A stretch of 64,000 nucleotides of DNA from the NCBI GenBank assembly GCA_002049455.2, contig KV918980.1, positions 1 to 64,000 on the forward strand, given 5' to 3'. This document shows positions 42,960 through 51,828 of the stretch, one piece after another (the stretch's first letter is position 1; the number at the start of each line of letters is the position of its first letter). The translations under genes and the position numbers were made by a program. The notes beneath the pieces are model-generated. The model did not search any database, was not told the DNA's origin, and saw only the letters and a list, made by a program, of their open reading frames with translations. Source of the stretch: Porphyra umbilicalis (lineage: Eukaryota > Rhodophyta > Bangiophyceae > Bangiales > Bangiaceae).

Positions 42960-45900
42960 GCGGTGGCGCACGCGTTGACCCGTGTGGTGTGGGCCTTCTC
43001 AAAGCGGAAGATCACGACGCGCCACACGGGCGGCGGGGAGGAGGCGGTGCGGCCTGCCACCGTGAACGTAGGATAGGGGGGGTTGAGTTTCACCCGAGCG
43101 GCGCAGTAGCGCGTCGCTAGCGTCCACCAGGCCTGGTGTTGCCAGCGCGGGGCGACGAGGGTGATGTCACACGGATAGGAGGTGATGCGGGCGAGGACCT
43201 GCGGTAGGAAAGAAAAGGGGGGGTTGGCCCACCCGTTTTCGACCGCCCAGTCGACCGAGAACGCCGCGGCGCAGCCGCGCGCGGCGTCCGCGGGGGACAG
43301 GGGCAGGAACCGGGGCAGATGGGTGGCCGCGGCGGTGGTAAACAGGTCGACCGTATGGGGGCCCCAGACCGCGTCGAGTTTCTCGAAGGCGGGGCGGCCC
43401 AATGCCCAGTGGGCAGCCGGCGGGTTGTCGGGAAACGCCGCGAGGAGGGAGGATGCCCAAAGGGCAGGGACGGTCTCCTCGTGGCTTTTCGCCGGGGACG
43501 CCCAGCGCACATCGACGAGCATGGCACCCGTCTCGTCGGTGTGCTGCTGGACCGCGACGCAGACCCACTGGGGTTGCCGCGGGGGCGGGGCGAGGACGAC
43601 CGGCGTCGTCGGGAAGGCGTCGTCGGGGAGCGTAAACTTCTTCTGCTTCGCTAAGCGGATGACGAGATGTTTCGGTAAACCCGAAATGGGTTCCCACGAA
43701 TCATCGCCCCGGCCATAAGTGGCCCACCGAACTTTCGCCACGATGCCGTTATCGGTGTCGTGGCGAATAGCCAACAGCCGGTCGATTTCCCAGGTCGGAT
43801 CCTCATCGGAGGAATTCACGTCGGGGAGCGGGGTCTGTGTAAGCCGATGCGGCTGGGCATCCGGTCCCGGCACCGGGCGCGGTGCCGGTGTGACGTCGTT
43901 ACTGTTGACCCGTCCTTCGCCATCGCCTTGGTCGATTACGAAGTAGGTGCCGTCCGTATCGAGAATCTCGAACGGGCCAAGGGCCTTGGGCAGCAGCTTG
44001 TGCCCCCCGCGGTGGGAGCGGAGGTAGACGAAGTCACCGACCACCAGGTCCTTGTTCTTCGGCCGTACCCGGCTGTCCCAGTCTCGCTTATAGCGAGCTT
44101 GGTACTTGTCAAGGGAAGCGCGCACCGTCGGGATGAGCTTTTTCAAGCCCTGGATGATGGCGCGTTTCACCATGAGCGGGGAGCCATCGGCGGATGCCAG
44201 CGGGGACGAGCCAGCGAGGCCCTCAACCGTGAGGTTGGGCATACGGCGGGGGATCAGGAGGTCGAACGGCGCCATACCGGTGGCCCTATGCGGGCAGGTG
44301 TTGTACGCCAGGCTCAGGGCGGGGAGGAGGCGATCCCACTGGCGAGGGTGCTCCTCACAGAAGGCCCGGATCTGGTTCAGCAGCGTACGGTTATACCGTT
44401 CCACCTGACCGTTGGTCTGCGGATGGTAGGGCGTCGTGTATTTGCACCTCGTGCCCAACATCTTCATGACGGCGCGGAAGAACGCGTTGTCCATCTGTCG
44501 ACCCTGGTCCGATAGGACGCAGTCGGGGGGCCCATAGGCCGCGACCCATACGGACAGGAACGCCGACGCGACCGTGACGGCGGTGATACGTCGGAGCGCA
44601 ACCGTACGGGTTAGCTTCGAGAAGCGGTCGGACATGACGATCACATACCGGTTGCCGTCAACCGTGTTGAGCAGCGGTCCGAGGATGTCAATGCCAACCT
44701 CGGTCAACGGTTCCTTTGGCGGGAACAGGGTCATGGGGGACGTATGTCGTCGCTCCTGCAGCCGGTTCTTCGCGCACGGCGGGCACTGCCGGACGAAGTC
44801 GTACAGGTCGACAATCATCGACTCCCAATAGAAGCAACGCTTCATGGCGGCGTACATCCGCTGCACCCCAGGGTGACCTTTGGTCGTCGGGTAGTGCTCG
44901 AGGCCCATCACGCGGGAGCGTAGGGCCTCGGGGATGTATACTTGCATAACGTCCGTCGTTGGTTGACGGCGCACGAGGCGGCCTTCCTCATCGAGGACGA
45001 ACCGCGTCGGCTTGCCCGAGTCGATCACGGCGCGTAGCTGCTGGCATCGGCCGTCCGCGCCTTGTGCGCGAAGGAGCTCCTCCGCTGTGAGAGGGGGAGG
45101 CGGTAACGGCGCCGAGAAGTTGTTGGCGTCCGTGCCCCTTGCGGCCTGAGCTAGAAGGAAGCATGGGATGTCGTCGTCCAGCTCCTTCTTGTCCAGACCC
45201 GTCGTGGGTACGCGGGACAGGGCATCGGGGAGGTGGTGGTTCGCTCCCTTCTTGTACTTCACCTCGAAGTCGAACTCCGCTAAGCGGAGGCGCCAACGGA
45301 GCAGACGACCGGTGGCCGTAGTCAGCCGGTAGATCCAACTGAGGCATTCGTGGTCGGTACGCACCGTGAACCGCGAGCCCTCCACATAGTGTCGGAGGTG
45401 GAGCACGGCCCAGACGAGGCCCAGGCACTCCTTCTCGGTGGCCGAATAGTTGCGTTGCTCGGGCTGCAGGGCGCGGCTGTAGAACCGGTTTGAGCTGGCC
45501 GTCCTGCTGCTCTTGGAGCAGGGCGCACCCCAATTGGGTGTCGCACGCATCGACGTCAATGGTGAAGGGCGCTCCGCGGCGGGGGAGCGCCAGGACCGGC
45601 GGATGAAGCAGCGCGTCGCGTAGGCGCGTGAACGCTGCGGCTTGTGTCTCGGTGAACGTCGGGAGCGTGTCGCCGTACGCCTTGGTTGTCAGCTGGTTTA
45701 GGGGCGCTGCGATCCGTGCGTAGTTCGCGACGAAGCGGCGGTACACGTTACACATGCCGAGGAAGCTACGCAATTGCGTCTTTGTTCGCGGGTGACCTAC
45801 CTTCGCGAGCGCCTCCAGGTTCTTGTTGTGCACCCGCATCTCCCCAGGGGATATGATGTGCCCGAGGTACTCGACGGACGTCTGGAAGAACTGGCACTTC

Positions 45901-47714
45901 TTGGCTTTCAACGTGACGCCGGCCCGACCCAAGCGGGTCAGGGCTTCGTCGAGCGCTTTCACGTGGTTCTCCGGGGTGTCGGAGAAGACGATGACATCCT
46001 CGAGGTAGACAAGGCACGTTTGCCAGGTCATCCCGGACAGGATGATGTCGAGGGCACGTTGGAAGGTCGCAGGAGCGTTGGTGAGGCCGAAGGCCATCTT
46101 CAGGTACTCGTACGTGCCCATGTGGCAGGTGAAAGCGGTCTTGTCGATGTCGTCTAGGGCCATGGGTATCTGCCAATACCCGGCATTGCAGTCGAGCGTT
46201 GAGAAGACGCGGGCGTCTCCCAGCGAGTCGATGCAATCCTCCATCCGCGGGATGGGATAGGAGTCCTTCTTGGTCACCGCATTGAGACGACGGTAGTCGA
46301 CGCAAAAGCGTGGCGACCCGTCTTTCTTGGGGACGACAACGACAGGGCTGGCCCATTCACTGGTACTTGGTCGGACGACCTTGGCTTCCAGCATCCGATT
46401 GACCTCGTCACGGATCATGTCACGGGCATGGTGACCCGCGCGGTACGGTTGCTGCCGTATCGGCTTCGTCCCGGGCTGGACCTCCACGCGGTGGACGGTG
46501 GCGTCGATGGAGCCGAGCGTCCCGTCCAGCATATACGCATGGCGGCGGATGAGTGCCTGGACATCCGGGAGTAGCCGGTCGGGTACGCCAGAGAGATCGA
46601 CTTGGTCTAGCACCGCTTCTGCGGTCGCGGTGGGCGATGCCGCGTCGTCAGTGACGAGCAGGCAGTCGACATCGTCGACCGGGCTGACGGTAGCGAGGAT
46701 AGTTCCCTTGCGGAGGCAGACCGGTTTGTCGCTGAGGTTAGCGACTTCAACGCTGAAGCGTTGCCCCGGGACAACGACGGCCAACCCACGCGCCGTTTGA
46801 CAGCGGTGATGCTTGTGAAGGCGGTTGTACGGCGCGACTAGGACCTGACCAGCGAGGTCGGCGGTGACCAGCAGGGCCGTCCGGGTTTGCGGGGGCAGCA
46901 CCCGTCGTTGCGCGAGGTGCACCGTCGCATCCTTCGGGGATCGGCGGCGTTCTTTCTTGCCGCGTGCCGTGCACGATAAGATGGGCACCGAAGCATCGGT
47001 GGACCATCTGACGCGTTGACGGCGTGGGTAGAGCGCCTCGACGTGGCGGTTGATGAAACTGGTGCCGAGCAGCACAGGGACGGCGAGGCGTGGGACGACG
47101 ACAAAGTCGACGTCCGTGGCGAAGCCACCGGAGCGCAGGCGTAGGGTGATCATGCCTCGGGCGGAGATAGGGTTTTTCTTTGCGTCCACAATGTGGGGCA
47201 AATGAGGGCGTCGATGCAACCGCCGCTCCCAACCCTTGGGCAGGGCGTCCACCCGAATGATCGAGGGCCCGGCGCCTGTATCCAGGGTCGGTGTCATCAG
47301 CCGCATGCGAGCCTCGTCAAAGCCGAGGGCCGCGGGGATGGTATACTGCCGGTATACCGGAGCCAAGACACGGTGTATCCGTATCTTTGGACCCTGCGGG
47401 CTGGGGGCGCCACGGGGCGGCCGAGCCGCTAGCGGCACGCCCCGTGTTAGTTTCCCGGCCCGGCAGGGGCAGGTGGGTCCACCGCTTGGACTCGGATCCG
47501 GTTGCGGATCCCTGGGCGAGGCGCCGACCGTCTCGTCTCCGCTGAGGGAGCCGGTGTCGTCCGGCACCAGCGGATCACCCCAGGGGTCCCCGGCGATGGC
47601 GGCCATCGCGTATTGCATACGACTCGGGCGTAAGGCAGGACGGGCCGCGCCAGGGGGCCCGGGGCGACCGCAGGCGGTGCACCTGTCCCCATCGCCCGGT
47701 CGAGCGAAGGACAT
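42956..47714 (-). CDS. pol: Chromovirus Pol: protease, RT, RNase H, integrase, chromodomain, Dam-like tail
   Basis: ATG at 47714 is proposed; it overlaps gag in another register. Protease LDTGAGPSI (Asp codon in 47272-47283). RT: WASPVVVVPKKDGSPRF, DYRRLNAVT, STLDCNAGYWQI, then VYLEDVIVF where the family has YLDD (Glu codon 45999-46001), YLGHIIS and RRFVANY. RNase H: IDVDACDTQLGCALL, then a one-base frame change near 45485 and FYSRALQPEQRNYSATEKE, RTDHECLSWI. Integrase: HH-CC zinc region, GIDILGPL, LSDQGRQ, HPQTNGQVERYN (D, D, E present). Chromodomain WEIDRLLAIR and GDDSWEP (~43640-43790). The last ~200 residues hold VDLFTTAAATHLPRF, NPPFSFLPQVL and LVAPRW, like the Dam/methylase-like domain of DIRS elements. 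Frameshift and YLED suggest an inactive copy. Confidence 0.88.
43020..43420 (-). other. DIRS/Dam-like C-terminal domain of Pol
   Basis: Downstream of the chromodomain. The order VDLF-x-x-LPRF, a DAF-like SVDW segment, NPPF, then LVAPRW-x-x-x-WW resembles the domain that follows RNase H in DIRS-type retroelements and phage N6-adenine methyltransferase-like folds (NPPF as motif IV). The comparison is from memory; methyltransferase activity is not established. Confidence 0.5.
45483..45492 (-). other. Frame change in pol RNase H
   Basis: Up to CAGCTCAAACCG the RNase H reads in one register; from TTCTACAGCCGCGCC it matches in another. One T appears to be missing. Either a true inactivating deletion or a base-calling error. 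Confidence 0.7.
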
Positions 47715-49330
47715 ACGCGGGCGTAGTGACCGAAACCGCGGCAGCGGTGGCACTGCACCTGGCTCAGGTGGACCAGAGCCGGCCGTCCCGCCGGGCCGCC
47801 CGGTCGGGGAGACCATTGGGTTGCCGTTCTGGCCGACGGCGTCCGGGCCGCCGGTGGCGTAGGGTTGAATGCCTGGAACGGCTGCTGCGGTAGAGGCCGA
47901 CCTATGGGGTTCCGGCTCTGTGGCGGCGTGGCCTCCGACGTCGTCGCTGGTGGCGCCGCCCAGAGGACCGGTTCGGCTTTTGCTCCGCTCCCGGCGCCCA
48001 GCTGCAGGACGCTCTTGGCCTTGGCGTACCGGTCGGCTTTGCCGGTGGTGACCTTGACCGAGCGGAGCCCATCGCCGATCTTCTGCGAAAGCGCCACGAG
48101 TTCGTCGAAGGTGGCGCATGTGCGGTCGGCCAGCTCGGCTTGGGCACGTACCGAGGGGTGGAGCCCTTTCAGGAACAGGTACCGTAGCTGCCCCGGGTCG
48201 TACATACCCATGAGCTGTCGGCCGAGCCTCATCAACCGCTGATAGAAAGCGCGTTCGCCTTCGTCTTGGCGCTGCTCCGCGGTGCGGAGGGCCATTTCGG
48301 CGGTGTGCGGGGCGTCTTCGGGTGCATAACGGGTCAACAGATAGTTGATCGTGTGCGGGAAACTGGTACCGACGGCGCTGCCGTGTGGGCCATTTGTTTC
48401 CTGGACGAAGTCGTCCTTGGCCTCACCGCCAATGCGGTAGGCGAGGAGGTACGGGGCCTCGCCCAGAGTGACATCCATTTCGTCCGCGGCTGTGCGGAAG
48501 CGAGTGAGGAGCGCCAGGACGGCCAGCGGATCCGAGCCATCGAAGAGCGTGACGCCGTGGAACGGACCGTCCAGCAGGCGATGGCGCCTGCGGAGTTGGC
48601 TTGCTTGCGACCGGCCATACGTCGGATCCGCATTGCGGACGAGGTAGCGGCGGAAGTCGAGCAGCGACGAGAACGGGCCATGCTTGGACGTCAAGGGGAG
48701 CGGCCAGGGGATGACCGCCATTGGCGTCGAAGCTGTCCGACCGGTGACCCGCGTGCGGGTGCGGCGCCGCGAGCGAACGCGGTGGCGCGCGGGGCCGGTG
48801 CTGTCACTGCTGCTGCTGCTGCTGGGGTCTCGGGGCGGCTTGTCGTCATCGGCAGACCGCGAAGAGCGGGCGTCGGGATCCGATCGTACGCCCGCGCTCC
48901 GCGAGGCCAACGGCGACGTTGAGGCAGCGGACCTGCGCGACCGGGGCCGGTCGCGCGGGGCCGGGGTGTTTGCCGGTGTTGGGTCAGTGGGCCGGGGTCC
49001 ACTGGCGGTCGACATCGGCAACGTCCCAGTTGGGTCGCGCAACGTTGTCACGTCGGCGCGTAGCTCTCGGACGGACGCGGCCAACGTACGCACGATCGTC
49101 GTTAACTCGGCGACCGCCGATTGCTCCGCGCGACGACTAGTATCGCCGGGGGAAGCGCCCGAGCCGCCCGAAGCGGGAGCCGCTGCGGTTGGATCGGGGA
49201 GACCAGAGGCATCGTGGGGAAGAGGGGGAGTCGTAGTCGCAGGGGCTGACCCGTCGGCCGTACGCCGAGCGTCAGCGCCCGTATCATGAGGGGGGGCAAA
49301 GCGCGGGGGATCGGCACCCCCGCTCGCCAT
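47447..49330 (-). CDS. gag: Chromovirus Gag (capsid and CCHC nucleocapsid)
   Basis: 627 residues from the ATG at 49330 to TAA at 47447. A disordered Ala/Pro start and short coiled-coil (VAELTTIVRTLAASVRELRADV) are followed by an Arg/Ser-rich segment. A Retrotrans_gag-type capsid follows (FDGSDPLAVLALLTRF, DDFVQE, NYLLTRYAPED, ERAFYQRLMRLGRQL, QLRYLFLKGLHPSVR). One zinc knuckle CHRCRGFGHYARVC sits near residue 555. The C-terminus overlaps the Pol frame by about 270 nt in another register, so Pol would need frameshifting or reinitiation. The frame is intact. Confidence 0.92.
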   Translation of the reverse strand: MASGGADPPRFAPPHDTGADARRTADGSAPATTTPPLPHDASGLPDPTAAAPASGGSGASPGDTSRRAEQSAVAELTTIVRTLAASVRELRADVTTLRDPTGTLPMSTASGPRPTDPTPANTPAPRDRPRSRRSAASTSPLASRSAGVRSDPDARSSRSADDDKPPRDPSSSSSSDSTGPARHRVRSRRRTRTRVTGRTASTPMAVIPWPLPLTSKHGPFSSLLDFRRYLVRNADPTYGRSQASQLRRRHRLLDGPFHGVTLFDGSDPLAVLALLTRFRTAADEMDVTLGEAPYLLAYRIGGEAKDDFVQETNGPHGSAVGTSFPHTINYLLTRYAPEDAPHTAEMALRTAEQRQDEGERAFYQRLMRLGRQLMGMYDPGQLRYLFLKGLHPSVRAQAELADRTCATFDELVALSQKIGDGLRSVKVTTGKADRYAKAKSVLQLGAGSGAKAEPVLWAAPPATTSEATPPQSRNPIGRPLPQQPFQAFNPTPPAARTPSARTATQWSPRPGGPAGRPALVHLSQVQCHRCRGFGHYARVCPSLDRAMGTGAPPAVAPGPLARPVLPYARVVCNTRWPPSPGTPGVIRWCRTTPAPSAETRRSAPRPGIRNRIRVQAVDPPAPAGPGN

Positions 49331-49551
49331 CGGAGATAGGTTGGCTTCTTGTCTCGAGATAGCACAAACCCGGACACGACGGCACCACGGCCCGTCGGGC
49401 ACCGTCGAGCGACTCCCCCGGCCTGCAACAACAGCCGCCGGGTGACCGGGACCACGAAGTGGTCACGTCACGTGAACCGTCAGGGGCGTCCGCACCGTTG
49501 TCGCCGGGGCTCGCGAGAGGAGAGGCGTCCCTCGAAAGGGACGACGCCCTC

Positions 49552-49569
49552 TCCCCTGCTGCTCCACCA
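49552..49569 (-). other. Candidate primer-binding site
   Basis: TGGTGGAGCAGCAGG begins two bases inside the 5' LTR on the element's sense strand. The leading TGG fits the complement of a tRNA CCA end. I cannot name the tRNA; it does not match the common initiator-Met site. Confidence 0.4.
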
Positions 49570-49571
49570 AG

Positions 49572-49938
49572 TGTGGAAACAAAGAAGGCGCGAACAAATA
49601 CCCTAGAACCACACTGACAGTACAAAAGAGAAGGACCTAAAGGGTCAACCTACCGAGAGGACCTAGACGGCGCAAAGGCGCTCAAAGGCTAGGACTCGAG
49701 AGGGACGCCAAGATTTAGATGGCGAGCAAGACGGGGCGGCGCGGGGCAAGGCCGGCGCCGTAATAACAAGACGAAAACAGACGAAAAAGAGAGACGTAAG
49801 AGTAGCCCCTGGCCCGAATAGGGGGGGCTACTTAGGGAGGGACAGCCGTCCCACAGGCCGCATTCCGAAGTACGGAGAGACGGGCGCAAGTCCCGGCAGG
49901 GGCATAAGTACTGGATTTAGCCCCTGCCGAATGCAACA
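49572..49938 (-). repeat. 5' LTR (right end)
   Basis: 367 bp, two differences from the other LTR. Followed on the right by GCGGG, the same five bases that precede the left LTR. Confidence 0.95.
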
Positions 49939-49943
49939 GCGGG

Positions 49944-50502
49944 GCTGGAACACAGAAGCAGTCAGATGCGGAAGGAAAAAACGTTGGGGTACGACAGGGG
50001 GAGGGGAAGGGAGTCCCGGAGAAGGGTGACAGGGACGACACAAATGTGCGGGGTCGCAGCCGGAAGGCGGCGGTAGCAGAAGATGGCACCTGACTTGGCG
50101 TACGATCCAGACGCTGGGCGAAGGCACTCTTCTCACTTGGTGCTGATTCGAGACGCAAGGCGAAGGCATACCCAGGACCGACCAAAGACGGCGTGTCACA
50201 GTGCAATTTGCTGGGAGGTATTCATCGCGAAGTCCCCATTCGGATGGATTTGTTGCGTTCGCTATCGGATGCTGGAGGCTTGCGAAAGCGAGCGCCGAGA
50301 GTCACCCGTCGATCGATCCCCCGGTTGATGGCTTGCGACCGCTCATCTGAGGCCAACTGGACCACCCTGCTGCTGAAATCTGGGCTCTTCAGAGGGACGG
50401 ACTATCGCCAGAAAGGGTGCCCAGCAATGAAGAAAGACTGTTTATGCAGCAGGTTGCTACATTGAAGAGATAGCTCGCAGATGTGTAATGACACGACGTT
50501 AA
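49944..50502. other. Spacer between LTR element and CACTA-like element
   Basis: No gene recognised; ordinary composition with only short frames. It ends where CACTACATTTGTG begins at 50503. Confidence 0.4.
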
Positions 50503-50532
50503 CACTACATTTGTGCTGGTACACAAAAGGTC

Positions 50533-51294
50533 TCAGACAAGAAAGAAAGCCTCCTCGCCATCGTCGTCGTCCTCGGAGCCGTGGCTCTCGGAGCCGTGAC
50601 CGCTGGCCGTATCTTGGTCATCATCGGCGGGTGTGTACTGCCTCTCCGGTGTCGCCATCTCGGCCGCCTTAGGGGTCTTGTACGTGGCCGCGGATGCGGC
50701 CGCCAGTTCCGCCACCTTGTCCTTGACCTTGCGAGCCTCGGCCTCGTTGCGACGAGGGACGGCGCGTGCGAACAGGGCACACGCCACCCAGCTCCTCTGG
50801 GCGCGGGCTCGCGTAGGGCACGCCGCCTCGACGTCGGCAGAGGCATTAGCGACGTCGCCCGAGCTCTGCCGACAGAACGAGCGGCCGATAAAGAAGTGGT
50901 CGACAACCGCCTTCCGCACGGCGGCGAGGATGAACTTCTTGTCCTTGGGATTGACTCCGCAGAGACCGCCCTGGACGACGTTGATGCCCGTGAGGCTGGT
51001 CTTGCGGGGACGGCGGATGTCGCGGGCAGCGCCGACGGAGAGCGGGACACCGTCAATGCCGCCGATGGCGTCACCGCTCCAGCCGCGGGAAACGACTTTG
51101 ACGACGTCGTCGGCTAAGCGTCGAAAGGTGGGGCCCGCTTTGAAGGCCTTGTCCTTGCTGATGACATATGAGGCCGCTGCACGTGCGAGGATGACAGCCT
51201 CCATAGAGGCGAGCGCCTCTAGCTGCATGAGCCTCGGGCGGTCGGCGTCATTGGTGGTAGTTGTAGGCCATGCTGCGTTCTTCCTCGCCCCCAA
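50533..51294 (-). CDS. Unrecognised ORF at the 3' end of the CACTA-like element
   Basis: 253-codon open frame ending in TGA just inside the element's CACTA end. It may be an exon rather than a full gene, because the sequence upstream (51300-51480) has other coding-like stretches in neighbouring registers (HDMDACRDDSGCLRYVDVLAID, IQEWIGGEEERSMAYNYHQ). Its translation has a helical N-half (ALASMEAVILARAAASYVIS), a conserved-looking RRPRKTSLTGINVVQGGL region, a basic KVKDKVAELAAASAATYKTP segment and an acidic tail (SEDDDDGEEAFF). No known domain. It may correspond to the second (TnpA-like) gene or to the transposase C-terminus; neither can be shown. Confidence 0.4.
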   Translation of the reverse strand: MGARKNAAWPTTTTNDADRPRLMQLEALASMEAVILARAAASYVISKDKAFKAGPTFRRLADDVVKVVSRGWSGDAIGGIDGVPLSVGAARDIRRPRKTSLTGINVVQGGLCGVNPKDKKFILAAVRKAVVDHFFIGRSFCRQSSGDVANASADVEAACPTRARAQRSWVACALFARAVPRRNEAEARKVKDKVAELAAASAATYKTPKAAEMATPERQYTPADDDQDTASGHGSESHGSEDDDDGEEAFFLV

Positions 51295-51828
51295 TCCACT
51301 CCTGAATCCCGTCCAGATCTCGCCAGTGTTCCTTGGTCACACCCCTACAATTGAAAAAGGATACCTCGTGTGAAGGACCACGTGGATGGCTTCCCGCTTC
51401 AGGGTGCCGGCAGTGCTGTCAATAGCCAGGACATCTACATACCGCAAGCAGCCACTGTCATCACGACAAGCGTCCATGTCGTGGAATGTCGAAGGTAGAC
51501 CATATCATCAGAGCTTGACTTGACACATCGAGGGCAGGCGTAGGCCCCAATCTTGCCACCTACGCGGATGAGCAGGAAGGGGTCGATGAGTCTGTGTGCA
51601 GGACGCCCATCCTACCTCTCACCGCCACCGGCTATGCGTACACGCACAGTGCTCCGAGCGCGTACAAAGCTGTTACGTCGTTGGGCTGTACTGTTGTCAG
51701 ACTCCAGTGTTGTGGAGCCAGCTACGGCCCCCGAGGGGGGGACCGCACGAAAGTACTTCTTACCGAAGATCTGGGAAGGTAGAGCGCCTTGCCGGTTGCG
51801 CTCCAACACCTTAAGCAGGCTCTGCAGC

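Larger units (their letters stand above)
39724..49938 (-). mobile_element. Complete Ty3/gypsy chromovirus, 10.2 kb
   Basis: Two 367-bp LTRs (39724-40090 and 49572-49938) bound an internal region with gag and pol on the minus strand and an unrelated long ORF on the plus strand. The LTRs begin TG and end CA in either orientation and differ at two positions I can find (39729 against 49577, and one C/T near 40065/49913). The 5-bp target-site duplication GCGGG lies at 39719-39723 and 49939-49943. A purine tract precedes the 3' LTR, and a TGG-initiated candidate primer site follows the 5' LTR. Near-identical LTRs indicate a recent insertion, although pol carries apparent defects. Confidence 0.95.
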
